A stretch of 33,165 nt of DNA from Romboutsia sp. (GTDB lineage Bacteria; Bacillota; Clostridia; Peptostreptococcales; Peptostreptococcaceae), in NCBI GenBank assembly GCA_017889265.1, contig JAGHEK010000056.1, forward strand, positions 1 to 33,165, given 5' to 3'. Below the pieces are notes generated by a model. It did no database searches. It was given only the letters and a program-made list of their open reading frames with translations, and was not told the DNA's origin. Below, in pieces: positions 24,596 to 32,517 of the stretch. Position numbers and translations under genes: made by a program. The first letter of the stretch is position 1. Every line of letters starts with the position of its first letter.

Positions 24596-25867
24596 ATGAA
24601 AGAAATATATTTATATCAATTTCTAACATTATTGTCGATTGTTGTTTCCATAATAAGTGTAAGATATTCATTGAGCTTGAAACAATATCTAAAAGAATTT
24701 ACTAACGTTTCAAAAAAAATAAGCAAAAAAGAGTTTGAAACAAGGCTTGATATATACCCTAAAGGTGAAATTTCTGAACTTACTAAAAATTTTAATGAAA
24801 TGATAGATATAATGCATAATACTATAACTGAAGTTGAGAATAATAAATTACAGATGGAATCTATATTAAAAAGTATTTCGCACGGTATCTTGGCAATAGA
24901 TATAAATTCAAATATTATGCTTATAAATTCTAAGGCAAAAAGAATGCTAAAGTGTGAAAAAAATGAAAATATAGAAGGTAGCAGTATAAATAAATCGATA
25001 AAAGAACCAAATATACTAAAAGAAATAACGCCTTTTATAGGATATAAAAAAAGTATATCAAAAGAAGTGAAAATAAATGACGATAACGTATTTTTAATAA
25101 GCATAGACCCGATATATTTCCAAGACAATAATATAATAATAGGTTCTATAATTAATATAAAAAATATAACTCAAAGAGTTAGACTAGAAAATATGAGAAG
25201 TGATTTTGTGGCTAATGTAACACACGAACTAAAAACGCCAATCACTTCTATAAGTGGATTCGTCGAAACTTTAAGGTTAAATGAAAATTTAGATACAAGC
25301 ACTAGAAATAGATTTTTAGCAATAATAGAAAGCGAATCAGATAGATTAAAAAGACTTATTGACGATATATTATTTTTATCATTTATAGAAAATAGAGAAG
25401 ATATCTCAAAAGATAAAATAAAAATATATGATGTTTTCATAGAAGTTTATGATATGATGAATTATTTAGCTAAGCAAAAGGATATAAAATTACATTATGA
25501 AATAAAAGACGATATAATTTTAAACGCTAATAGAGATTATATAAAACAACTTTTTATAAATATAATAGAAAATTCTATAAAATATACTCCAAAAGAAAAA
25601 TCAATTTTTATTACAATAAAAAATGAAAATAATAAATTTATTTTTGAAGTTAAAGATGAAGGAATAGGAATACCTAAAGAAGATATAAACAGGATTTTTG
25701 AGAGATTTTATAGAGTGGATAAAGCAAGAAGTACCGAAGTTGGAGGAACTGGTTTAGGTCTTGCTATAACAAAACATATAGTAAAAAAATTGGGTGGTAG
25801 TATAAAAGTTTACAGCGATTTAGGAATAGGAAGTACTTTTATAGTAACTTTGCCTGTAAAAAAATAA
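24596..25867 (+). CDS. PhoR-like sensor histidine kinase with no extracellular sensor domain
   Basis: This 423-residue kinase has a single membrane segment at about residues 5-27, then a HAMP-like region (to about 80), a PAS domain (about 85-195), the HisKA domain with the phosphorylated His210 (FVANVTHELKTPITS) and a HATPase domain with the N box NIIENSIKYTPKE, DEGIGIPKED and GGTGLGLAI. PhoR and WalK relatives usually have two membrane segments around an extracytoplasmic domain; here that part is absent and only 20 bases separate it from the regulator gene, so it was not overlooked. Sensing is probably by the PAS domain or membrane. No clear ribosome binding site precedes the ATG. The HAMP call is inferred mostly from position. 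Confidence 0.9.
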   Translation: MKEIYLYQFLTLLSIVVSIISVRYSLSLKQYLKEFTNVSKKISKKEFETRLDIYPKGEISELTKNFNEMIDIMHNTITEVENNKLQMESILKSISHGILAIDINSNIMLINSKAKRMLKCEKNENIEGSSINKSIKEPNILKEITPFIGYKKSISKEVKINDDNVFLISIDPIYFQDNNIIIGSIINIKNITQRVRLENMRSDFVANVTHELKTPITSISGFVETLRLNENLDTSTRNRFLAIIESESDRLKRLIDDILFLSFIENREDISKDKIKIYDVFIEVYDMMNYLAKQKDIKLHYEIKDDIILNANRDYIKQLFINIIENSIKYTPKEKSIFITIKNENNKFIFEVKDEGIGIPKEDINRIFERFYRVDKARSTEVGGTGLGLAITKHIVKKLGGSIKVYSDLGIGSTFIVTLPVKK

Positions 25868-25895
25868 AAATTTCCCTTTTAGGGGAATTTTTTTT
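25868..25895 (+). terminator. Terminator after the histidine kinase gene
   Basis: AAATTTCCC (25868-25876) pairs with GGGGAATTT (25882-25890) with one G-U pair and a 5-base loop, within a run of eight T. Confidence 0.92.
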
Positions 25896-25939
25896 ATTTT
25901 CTGCATAAACTATTTATACTTTAAAAAGGAGGATAACAA

Positions 25940-26863
25940 ATGGAAAAGAGTTTATTAACAGAAGAATTATTTAGAAGGTCTTTTATTGTAGCTATGTTAG
26001 TAGGTATAATTTGTAGAATTATGGTTTTAAGAATGAGTGAAAAACAATACCCTTCAAAACCACAGGATTATATAGAACAGCTGATAGTATCAGGTCTTTC
26101 GTCTTCTTTGGGTGCAGTAGCATTTCCTGCATTGTTAGACAAGGAATTTTCGGCACTTACTTTTTTTGCTATTGCTATTCAGCAGTTTCAAGGATTATCT
26201 AAGCAAGAAAGAACTACAATAGAAAACATCGATAAAGCGGAATTAGTTCCAAAAGGTGTTGGATATATAGAAGACATATGTTCTACTTATGAAAGTAGAA
26301 GTTATATTAGTTTACTTTCATCTTTAGTTGCATCAGTTTGTTTTATAAGAGGTTATAAAATACATAATCTAGGATATATAGGAGCAACAATATTGGCAGT
26401 AATCGGTGGAATAATAGTTGGTCTTATATTTAGAAGATATTTAAGAAGATATAGTGTGGGAGATTTTGCAGAAGTTGTACCCGCAAATATAAATTTTGAT
26501 GGGCCTATATTAAAAGTTAATGATATATATATAGAAAATATCGGTCTTAAAGATACTAGAAAAAGATATATTGATAAAGGATTAGCTATTGAAATAAAGC
26601 CGAGTAATATGTTTTCTTTTGGAGTAATATCAGATGAATCTCAAAGACAAGCCATACTTCACAATATATTTATAAATCTTGGTATAGATAAAGATGTTGA
26701 TGAGAAAGATATATTATCGGTATCTAGAGTAGATTTGGAAAAAAGAACTGTTGTAATTCCTTATATACCTCTTATTAAAGATATGGATGAGTTAATAAGA
26801 GTTGTAAAAAGTACTCCTATTACTGAGTATGCAAAAGGAAAACAGAGCGCTTATCAAAAATAA
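25940..26863 (+). CDS. YIEGIA family membrane protein, first paralogue
   Basis: This 307-residue protein belongs to the YIEGIA family of Clostridia, whose function is unknown. It begins with a membrane segment (FIVAMLVGIICRIMVLRM), then QYPSKPQDYIEQLIVSG and a second hydrophobic segment with SSLGAVAFPALL. The family signature near residue 110 reads GYIEDICSTYESRSY. Two more hydrophobic stretches follow (about 120-165), then a soluble C-terminal domain with DESQRQAILHN and VVIPYIPLIKD. AAAGGAGGATAACA precedes the ATG. It opens a three-gene operon after a terminator. The signature deviates from YIEGIA at the glycine (Asp here). Confidence 0.85.
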   Translation: MEKSLLTEELFRRSFIVAMLVGIICRIMVLRMSEKQYPSKPQDYIEQLIVSGLSSSLGAVAFPALLDKEFSALTFFAIAIQQFQGLSKQERTTIENIDKAELVPKGVGYIEDICSTYESRSYISLLSSLVASVCFIRGYKIHNLGYIGATILAVIGGIIVGLIFRRYLRRYSVGDFAEVVPANINFDGPILKVNDIYIENIGLKDTRKRYIDKGLAIEIKPSNMFSFGVISDESQRQAILHNIFINLGIDKDVDEKDILSVSRVDLEKRTVVIPYIPLIKDMDELIRVVKSTPITEYAKGKQSAYQK

Positions 26864-26874
26864 AGGAGGAAAAT

Positions 26875-27807
26875 ATGGACAAAATATTTCTAATTGGAAT
26901 ATTAGTTGGAATTATATCTAGGGGTATTATGTTAAATACTGATAGAAATCAGTATCCAACGAAACCTAATGATTTGCTTAATCAGTTTATATTAGCTTTT
27001 GTTGCATCTTCGTTAGGAGCTTTATTAGTACCTGCACTTATAGAACGTTCGTATACATCTATAACGTTTTTATCATTAGCAGCAGAGCAGTTTAGACAAG
27101 TAAGAGAACATATGAGAACTTCTCTTCAAAATATGGAGGATAGTCAGCTTGTAAAAAGAGGGGATGCTTTTATCGAAGAAATTGCAAGAACTTATGAAGT
27201 TAGAAATTACATGTGTATAATATCATCGTTCGTAACTGTTGGAATTTTTTATTTAATAACTAGAGAGTTAAAAATAGGTGAGAATATGAGTATCGCAATA
27301 AGTACTGCGATAGGTATTTTACTTAGCTTAGTAATGAAAAAACTTTTGAGAAGAAGACAATTATCAGAAATAGCTGATGTTAATATAGTAGATATTAGTT
27401 TTGTTAATAATAGTATAATGAAAGTTGGAAGTTTACAAGGAATAACTAACGTCGGATTAGAAAGTGATAGACAAAGATATCTAGAAAAAGGTATAGGTAT
27501 AGAAATAATACCTAAAAATGGTAGTTATGAATATGCAGGAGCTATTTTAGACCCTGGACAAAGACAAGCTATAATATATAATCTTTATTCAAGACTTGGG
27601 ATATATAGAGAAAACTATGAAATAGCATTTTATCCTCTTCCAAGAAGAAATCCTGAAAATGAAAGTTTAGTTATTGCATATATTCCAATAGAAAAAGACG
27701 TAGAAAAAGTCTTAGATGCAGTTAATTCTGCACCAGTACTTTCTACATCAAAAGGTAGAAATTTATCTTTAGCAAAATATAAAATAAATAAGAAAGGAAC
27801 TGTGTAA
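26875..27807 (+). CDS. YIEGIA family membrane protein, second paralogue
   Basis: This 310-residue protein is clearly homologous along its length to the gene before it: IGILVGIISRGIML, QYPTKPNDLLNQFI, ASSLGALLVPALIE, the signature GDAFIEEIARTYEVRNY, then two more hydrophobic segments and the C-terminal DPGQRQAIIYNLYSRLGI with SLVIAYIPIEKDVEKVLDAV. The signature again lacks the glycine of YIEGIA (Glu here). AAAGGAGGAAAAT precedes the ATG, 11 bases after the previous stop. The two probably arose by tandem duplication and may form a heteromeric membrane complex; that is inference. Confidence 0.85.
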   Translation: MDKIFLIGILVGIISRGIMLNTDRNQYPTKPNDLLNQFILAFVASSLGALLVPALIERSYTSITFLSLAAEQFRQVREHMRTSLQNMEDSQLVKRGDAFIEEIARTYEVRNYMCIISSFVTVGIFYLITRELKIGENMSIAISTAIGILLSLVMKKLLRRRQLSEIADVNIVDISFVNNSIMKVGSLQGITNVGLESDRQRYLEKGIGIEIIPKNGSYEYAGAILDPGQRQAIIYNLYSRLGIYRENYEIAFYPLPRRNPENESLVIAYIPIEKDVEKVLDAVNSAPVLSTSKGRNLSLAKYKINKKGTV

Positions 27808-27808
27808 T

Positions 27809-28006
27809 ATGAGTATTAATGTGGGATTAACAGAATATACCATTGCTATTATAACTATGGATAAAGAAGTTAAAAATTGTGGTTGCCCAATATTTTATGT
27901 AAAAGATAATAATGAACTACAACAAAAAGCACTTCTTATGTCTAAAAGTGTAGGTGGTATGGTTCACGAGATGACAGAAGAAACTCTTATAATAGTTAAA
28001 CATTAA
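27809..28006 (+). CDS. Capping complex subunit for YIEGIA
   Basis: This 65-residue soluble protein starts one base after the second YIEGIA gene stops. MSINVGLTEYTIAIITMDKE, then CGCPIFYVKDNNELQQKALL and GGMVHEMTEETLIIVKH match the small protein that accompanies YIEGIA genes in Clostridia, called a capping complex subunit. Its function is not known from experiment that I am aware of. The AAAGGAACTG before the start is inside the preceding gene, so translation is probably coupled. A strong terminator overlaps its stop codon. Confidence 0.82.
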   Translation: MSINVGLTEYTIAIITMDKEVKNCGCPIFYVKDNNELQQKALLMSKSVGGMVHEMTEETLIIVKH

Positions 28007-28030
28007 TGAACTCTTTTTGAGTTCATTTTT
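28005..28030 (+). terminator. Terminator after the YIEGIA operon
   Basis: AATGAACTC (28005-28013) and GAGTTCATT (28019-28027) form a perfect 9-bp stem with a T5 loop, followed by T. It overlaps the stop codon. Confidence 0.92.
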
Positions 28031-28262
28031 AGATTTTGATAATCTTGACGATATCAACAAAATCGTGTTATCATTATTTGAAAATTTATAGTTTGAAAAG
28101 TGGTGATACAGGCAGATATTAACTTTCAAAAAAGTAATAATATAAATAAGAAAAATACATAAAAACAGTATAAAAATTATATTATGGATATAGAAATTAT
28201 TCATTATACAAATGATGACGATAACTTTGTTAACAAAATACTAAAATAGGAAAGGAATAATT
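28031..28262 (+). promoter_or_regulatory. Leader region of der with two stem-loops and a palindrome
   Basis: No full gene lies here. GATAA/TTATC and ACGAT/ATCGT (28038-28072) form one stem-loop. TTTGAAAAGT (28092-28101) and ACTTTCAAA (28122-28130) form a second with one bulge. TTTGTTAACAAA (28226-28237) is a perfect 12-base palindrome 25 bases before the der ATG and could be an operator. The stretch TGACGATA with AACAAAAT nearby occurs twice (28046-28063 and 28216-28239). No clear SigA promoter was identified. Confidence 0.35.
28184..28249 (+). pseudogene. Possible C-terminal remnant of a DUF512 gene
   Basis: A 21-codon open frame, MDIEIIHYTNDDDNFVNKILK, ends directly before the der ribosome binding site. 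It has no ribosome binding site of its own. From memory, clostridial DUF512 (PDZ/radical-SAM-like) proteins are often encoded just upstream of der and end in a similar NDG..FV..IL pattern. The rest of such a gene is not recognisable in the gap. It could equally be a chance frame. Confidence 0.25.
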
Positions 28263-29588
28263 ATGAGTGATAATAGACCTATAGTAGCAGTAGTTGGAAG
28301 ACCTAATGTTGGTAAGAGTACACTTTTTAATAAATTAGCAGGAAAAAGAATATCAATAGTAGAAGATACGCCGGGAGTAACTAGAGATAGAATTTTTACT
28401 GAAGTAGAATGGTTAAATAAATATTTTACTTTAATTGATACTGGAGGTATAGAACCTGATAATGGAGATATAATATTATCTCAAATGAGAAATCAAGCTA
28501 TGCTTGCTATGGATATGGCACACGTTATACTTTTTGTTGTTGATGGTAAAACAGGTCTTACATCTGCTGATAAAGAAGTTGCGCAAATCCTTAGAAAAAC
28601 TAAAAAACCAGTAATATTAGTAGTTAATAAAATAGACAGTCAAAAACAATTTGACGATATTTATGATTTTTATGAATTAGGACTTGGAACACCATATGCT
28701 ATATCTAGTGCTAATAGCATGGGGCTTGGAGATTTACTTGATGAAGTAGTATCAAACTTCCCAGAAGGGCTAAATACAGAATATGATGAGGATATAATAA
28801 GAGTAGCTATAACTGGTAAACCTAATGCAGGAAAAAGTTCAATACTTAATAATATATTAGGAGAAGATAGAGTTATAGTATCTCCTATTGCAGGAACTAC
28901 AAGAGATGCAATAGATACATATTTAGAAAGAAATGGACAGAAATTTCTTCTTATAGATACGGCAGGTATTAGAAGAAAAAGTAAAATTTATGAAACTGTC
29001 GAAAAATATAGTGTTATAAGGTCTATGGCGGCAGTAGATAGAGCAGATGTTGTACTTATAGTTATAGATGCACTAGAGGGAATAACAGAGCAAGATACTA
29101 AAGTTGCAGGTATCGCACACGATGAAGGAAAAGCTTGTATATTTGTTATTAATAAGTGGGATTTACTAGAAAAAGATAATCATACTTTAGGAAATTATAC
29201 TAAAGAGATAAAAGAAAAATTCCCTTTTATGATGTATGCACCAGCACTTTTCGTTTCTGCTAAAACTAATCAAAGAATGAGTAAAATTCTTGAAACTGTT
29301 GAAATGGTAGCAAATGAACATTCAAAGAGAGTTTCAACTTCTATGCTTAACGATGTTATAGGTGAAGCTGTTATGCTTAATCAACCACCTTCTGATAAAG
29401 GTAAAAGACTTAAGATTTATTATGGTTCACAAACTGGTGTTAAACCACCTAAATTTACTTTATTTATAAATGATAAGGAATTAACTCATTTTTCATATCA
29501 AAGATATCTTGAAAATAAGATAAGAGAAAACTTTGGATTTGAAGGAACTCCTGTACGATTCGAATATAAAGAAAAAAATAGAAAGTAA
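28263..29588 (+). CDS. der: Ribosome biogenesis GTPase Der (EngA)
   Basis: Der is an essential GTPase with two G domains in tandem and a KH-like C-terminal domain, needed for 50S subunit assembly. G1 motifs are GRPNVGKS (residues 12-19) and GKPNAGKS (185-192); NKID is at 122-125 and NKWD in the second domain. DTPGVTRDR and SPIAGTTRDAID are the switch regions. The KH-like domain includes KIYYGSQTGVKPPKFTLFIN. The length of 441 residues is normal. GGAAAGGAATAATT precedes the ATG. plsY follows 20 bases after the stop. Confidence 0.98.
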   Translation: MSDNRPIVAVVGRPNVGKSTLFNKLAGKRISIVEDTPGVTRDRIFTEVEWLNKYFTLIDTGGIEPDNGDIILSQMRNQAMLAMDMAHVILFVVDGKTGLTSADKEVAQILRKTKKPVILVVNKIDSQKQFDDIYDFYELGLGTPYAISSANSMGLGDLLDEVVSNFPEGLNTEYDEDIIRVAITGKPNAGKSSILNNILGEDRVIVSPIAGTTRDAIDTYLERNGQKFLLIDTAGIRRKSKIYETVEKYSVIRSMAAVDRADVVLIVIDALEGITEQDTKVAGIAHDEGKACIFVINKWDLLEKDNHTLGNYTKEIKEKFPFMMYAPALFVSAKTNQRMSKILETVEMVANEHSKRVSTSMLNDVIGEAVMLNQPPSDKGKRLKIYYGSQTGVKPPKFTLFINDKELTHFSYQRYLENKIRENFGFEGTPVRFEYKEKNRK

Positions 29589-29608
29589 TAAAACTTAGGG
29601 GGATTTTA

Positions 29609-30214
29609 ATGTTTTTTTATTTTGTAATTATTTTAGTATCTTATCTTTTAGGTAGTATATCTACATCTTATATAATAACTAAAAAAATAAGTGGAGTTGA
29701 TATAAGAACACAAGGTTCTGGTAATGCAGGTTCTACTAATGTACTTAGAACTTTAGGTAAAAAAGCAGGTATAATGACTTTCGTTGGAGATTTTTTGAAA
29801 GGCTCTTTAGCAGTTTTTATATCTAATATAATATCAAAATATACTTTAATAGATACTCAAATAGCGGGATATTTAGCAGCAGTATCTGTTGTTTTAGGAC
29901 ATAATTATCCAGTATTTTTGGGATTTAGGGGAGGAAAGGGAGTTGCCACTTCTTTAGGTTCTATGATATGTATGAACCCAATAGCAGCACTTTCTTGTCT
30001 TTTGGTTTTTATTATAGTAGTTGGATTTACTAAATATATTTCGCTTGGTTCTATACTTGGTATAGCTACAGGTCCTATAATAATGATATTAAAAGGAAAT
30101 AAAGCGGGGTTTTTTGCAACACTATTTTTATTTTTATTATCAGTTTATGGTCATAGAGCAAATATAAAAAGGCTATTAAATGGAACAGAAAGAAAACTAG
30201 GAGAAAAAAAGTAG
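29609..30214 (+). CDS. plsY: Acyl-phosphate:glycerol-3-phosphate acyltransferase
   Basis: PlsY is a membrane enzyme that acylates glycerol-3-phosphate from acyl-phosphate, the first step of phospholipid synthesis. The three family motifs are visible: GSISTSYI near residue 15, GSGNAGSTNVLRTLGKKAG near 35, and GHNYPVFLGFRGGKGVATS near 97. About five membrane segments and 201 residues are normal. GGGGGATTTTA precedes the ATG. It is followed by gpsA, which makes its substrate, so the pair supplies phosphatidic acid synthesis. Confidence 0.97.
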   Translation: MFFYFVIILVSYLLGSISTSYIITKKISGVDIRTQGSGNAGSTNVLRTLGKKAGIMTFVGDFLKGSLAVFISNIISKYTLIDTQIAGYLAAVSVVLGHNYPVFLGFRGGKGVATSLGSMICMNPIAALSCLLVFIIVVGFTKYISLGSILGIATGPIIMILKGNKAGFFATLFLFLLSVYGHRANIKRLLNGTERKLGEKK

Positions 30215-30240
30215 ATTTTTAGAAATGGGTGGTGTTTTAC

Positions 30241-31245
30241 TTGGAGAAAGTTTGTGTATTAGGTGCAGGAAGTTGGGGAAGCGCCCTAGCTTTAGTTTTA
30301 GCAAGTAAAGAATATGACGTTAGTTTATGGACTTTAAGCGAAAGTCAATGCAAGGAAATAAATGAAAAATCAACTAATGAGAACTATTTAAAGAATATAG
30401 TATTTCCTAAGAATATAGTTTGTACTACTTCTTTAGAAGAAGCTATAAAAGATAGTTCGGTAGTAGTTTTAGCTATACCTTCTCAAGCGATAAGAAATAT
30501 ATGTAAGAATATAAGACCATTTTTAAGTGAAAATCAGATATTAGTTAATGTAGCTAAAGGTTTGGAAAAAGAAACTGGCCTTAGATTGTCTGAGGTTTGT
30601 TATGAAGAACTACCAAACAATCCGTTTGTAGTATTATCTGGACCTTCTCATGCAGAGGAGGTAGCAAAATATATTCCAACTACTTTAGTAGCATCATCTA
30701 AAGATTTTGAGGTATCAAAAAAAATACAAGATATGTTTATGACATCAAAACTTAGAGTATATACTAATAAAGATATAGTAGGTGTAGAACTTGGAGGAGC
30801 ACTTAAAAACATAATAGCATTTGGTGCAGGAGTTTGTGATGGTATAGGTCTTGGAGATAATTCAAAGGCAGCTCTTATAACTAGAGGTATAAGAGAAATA
30901 TCAAGACTTGGAATTGCTATGGGTGCAAATGAAAATACTTTTTCTGGTCTTTCTGGTATAGGTGATTTAATAGTTACTTGTACTAGTGTTCATAGTAGAA
31001 ATAGAAAAGCAGGTCTTTTAATTGGACAAGGAAAAATGCTAGATGAAACATTAGAGGAAGTAAAAATGGTAGTTGAAGGTATAGTAGCTACTGAAGTAGC
31101 TTATAAGGTATCTAAAAAACTTAATGTAGATATGCCTATAACTACTGCCATATATAGGGTACTTTACGAGAATCTAGATGTAAAAGAAGTTATAGATGAA
31201 CTTATGAAAAGAGAAAAAACTGACGAAACTGAAATTCTAAGTTAA
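30241..31245 (+). CDS. gpsA: NAD(P)-dependent glycerol-3-phosphate dehydrogenase
   Basis: GpsA reduces dihydroxyacetone phosphate to glycerol-3-phosphate for lipid synthesis. The Rossmann motif VLGAGSWGSALA starts near residue 6. VVLAIPSQAIR, NVAKGLEKETG, SGPSHAEEVA, LGGALKNIIAFGAGVCDGIG and the C-terminal SGIGDLIVTCTS are family signatures. The start is probably TTG 30241: GGGTGGTG lies just upstream and the protein then begins MEKVCVLGAG, as relatives do. GTG 30229 would overlap that site and add four residues. The length is 334 residues. A strong terminator follows; spoIVA, the usual next gene in many clostridia, is absent. Confidence 0.95.
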   Translation: MEKVCVLGAGSWGSALALVLASKEYDVSLWTLSESQCKEINEKSTNENYLKNIVFPKNIVCTTSLEEAIKDSSVVVLAIPSQAIRNICKNIRPFLSENQILVNVAKGLEKETGLRLSEVCYEELPNNPFVVLSGPSHAEEVAKYIPTTLVASSKDFEVSKKIQDMFMTSKLRVYTNKDIVGVELGGALKNIIAFGAGVCDGIGLGDNSKAALITRGIREISRLGIAMGANENTFSGLSGIGDLIVTCTSVHSRNRKAGLLIGQGKMLDETLEEVKMVVEGIVATEVAYKVSKKLNVDMPITTAIYRVLYENLDVKEVIDELMKREKTDETEILS

Positions 31246-31251
31246 ATATAT

Positions 31252-31293
31252 AAAAAGGATGTAGACGAAGTAAACTGGTTTACATCCTTTTTT
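31252..31293. terminator. Bidirectional terminator between gpsA and lrgB
   Basis: AAAAAGGATGTA (31252-31263) and TACATCCTTTTT (31281-31292) form a perfect 12-bp stem. Within the loop GTAAAC and GTTTAC can pair instead and share the TAC. A-run and T-run flanks let it act on both strands for the convergent genes. Confidence 0.9.
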
Positions 31294-31299
31294 ATGAAA

Positions 31300-31989
31300 T
31301 TATATAAATTTTATTAATATAGGAACTAGTATAACAGTTATAATTCCACATATACCTATAGAAAGACTACTCATAGCACCTTCAACTTCACCCATTTCTA
31401 TTGCCTTTGATGTTCCAACTGCGTGAGATGATATTCCAAGTCCTATCCCTTTTGCTATTTTATTTTCTATTTTCCCGATTTTAAAAACTATAGGTGCAAT
31501 TATTGAACCAACTATTCCAGTTAAGATAATGCACATTATGGTTATAGATTCTATTCCATTTAAAGAATTTACTAAAGAAACACCCATTGGTGTTGTTATT
31601 GATTTTGGTATTATAGAATTTAATATTATATCATCCGCTTTCATAATCTTACACATAATAAAAACACTAAAAAAAGAAATTAATACACCAGTTATTATAC
31701 CTACTAAAATAGCTACTATATGTTTTTTTAATAAATCGAATTGTTTATAAAGTGGAACTGCTAAAACTATTGTTATTGGGCTTAAAAAGTAATTTATTGC
31801 ATCTGCACCTATTTTATAATTTTTATAGTCTATATCAAAAATTAATAGAAATAATATTATTGAAAAAATTGTTATTAAAAGAGGATTTAATAATGGATTT
31901 TTTATTTTTTTGCTTAAACTAGTACTAAAACAAAAAAATAAAACAGATATTACTATTCCGAATATAGGAGTTTGAAAAACATTATACAT
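31300..31989 (-). CDS. lrgB: LrgB/CidB family membrane protein
   Basis: This 229-residue protein has about six to seven membrane segments. PKSITTPMGVSLVNSLNG in the middle, and GLGISSHAVGTSKAIEMGEV with EGAMSSLSIGICGI near the end, are the family signatures. LrgAB/CidAB proteins are linked to control of murein hydrolase activity, cell lysis and, in several Firmicutes, transport of pyruvate or other small metabolites. AGAAAGGAAAAT precedes the ATG inside lrgA; the two genes overlap by eight bases and are translated together. Confidence 0.93.
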   Translation of the reverse strand: MYNVFQTPIFGIVISVLFFCFSTSLSKKIKNPLLNPLLITIFSIILFLLIFDIDYKNYKIGADAINYFLSPITIVLAVPLYKQFDLLKKHIVAILVGIITGVLISFFSVFIMCKIMKADDIILNSIIPKSITTPMGVSLVNSLNGIESITIMCIILTGIVGSIIAPIVFKIGKIENKIAKGIGLGISSHAVGTSKAIEMGEVEGAMSSLSIGICGIITVILVPILIKFI

Positions 31990-32362
31990 TTTTTATTTTC
32001 CTTTCTTTATTTTCTTTCTTAGTTATAACATTTTGAACAACTAAAGATGTCGTATACATAACGATGAATGTTGATACGAAAATAACCACTAAAAAAAGAA
32101 ATAAATTATCTTTTATTATTTCTAATGAGTTTATAAGCGATACTCCTGCAGGGACAAAGAAAAATGCTATATTATCTAAGAAAAAATTACTAACTTCTTC
32201 TATTTGGTTTAACCTTATTATTTTAAATTGAAGTGCTAGAAATAATAAAATCATTCCGATTATACTTCCAGGAATAGATAACATATCTTTTATAAAGTAA
32301 CTCATATACTCTCCTAATGACCAAATGACTAAAATTATAGATAATTGTTTTAATATTTTCAA
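31982..32362 (-). CDS. lrgA: LrgA/CidA family holin-like protein
   Basis: This small membrane protein of the LrgA/CidA family has four predicted membrane segments. LSIPGSIIGMILLFLALQFKI and FFLDNIAFFFVPAGVSLINS are family signatures. The start is best placed at TTG (32360-32362): GGAGGA lies six bases upstream on the minus strand, and the protein is then 126 residues, the normal length. Earlier in-frame starts would add 51 hydrophobic, Lys-poor residues read through the promoter region. With lrgB it forms a two-gene operon with a strong promoter. Confidence 0.88.
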   Translation of the reverse strand: MKILKQLSIILVIWSLGEYMSYFIKDMLSIPGSIIGMILLFLALQFKIIRLNQIEEVSNFFLDNIAFFFVPAGVSLINSLEIIKDNLFLFLVVIFVSTFIVMYTTSLVVQNVITKKENKERKIKNV

Positions 32363-32428
32363 ATCGAGTCCTCCATTAATTTTTTTTAATAAAATTATTT
32401 TAACATAATTAATAATGTATAGATAAAA

Positions 32429-32457
32429 ATTATAATGCTTGATAAAATAAAAGTCAA
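32429..32457 (-). promoter_or_regulatory. Strong SigA promoter of lrgAB
   Basis: On the minus strand TTGACT (32452-32457) and TATAAT (32429-32434) are exactly 17 bases apart, about 67 bases upstream of the lrgA start. It is the best SigA promoter match found in the window. No LytTR-type operator repeat was recognised nearby. Confidence 0.8.
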
Positions 32458-32517
32458 ATGTCATTAAAATTAATAATACTGCAAAAAACTTATTATAGAG
32501 TAATAGGAGTGTCAAAG

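Noticed and set aside
25897-25930. Sporulation sigma-factor promoter before the first YIEGIA gene
   Set aside because: TATACT at 25915-25920 is a possible -10, but the -35 falls in the preceding terminator T-run and SigE, SigF or SigG consensus elements do not fit at proper spacing.
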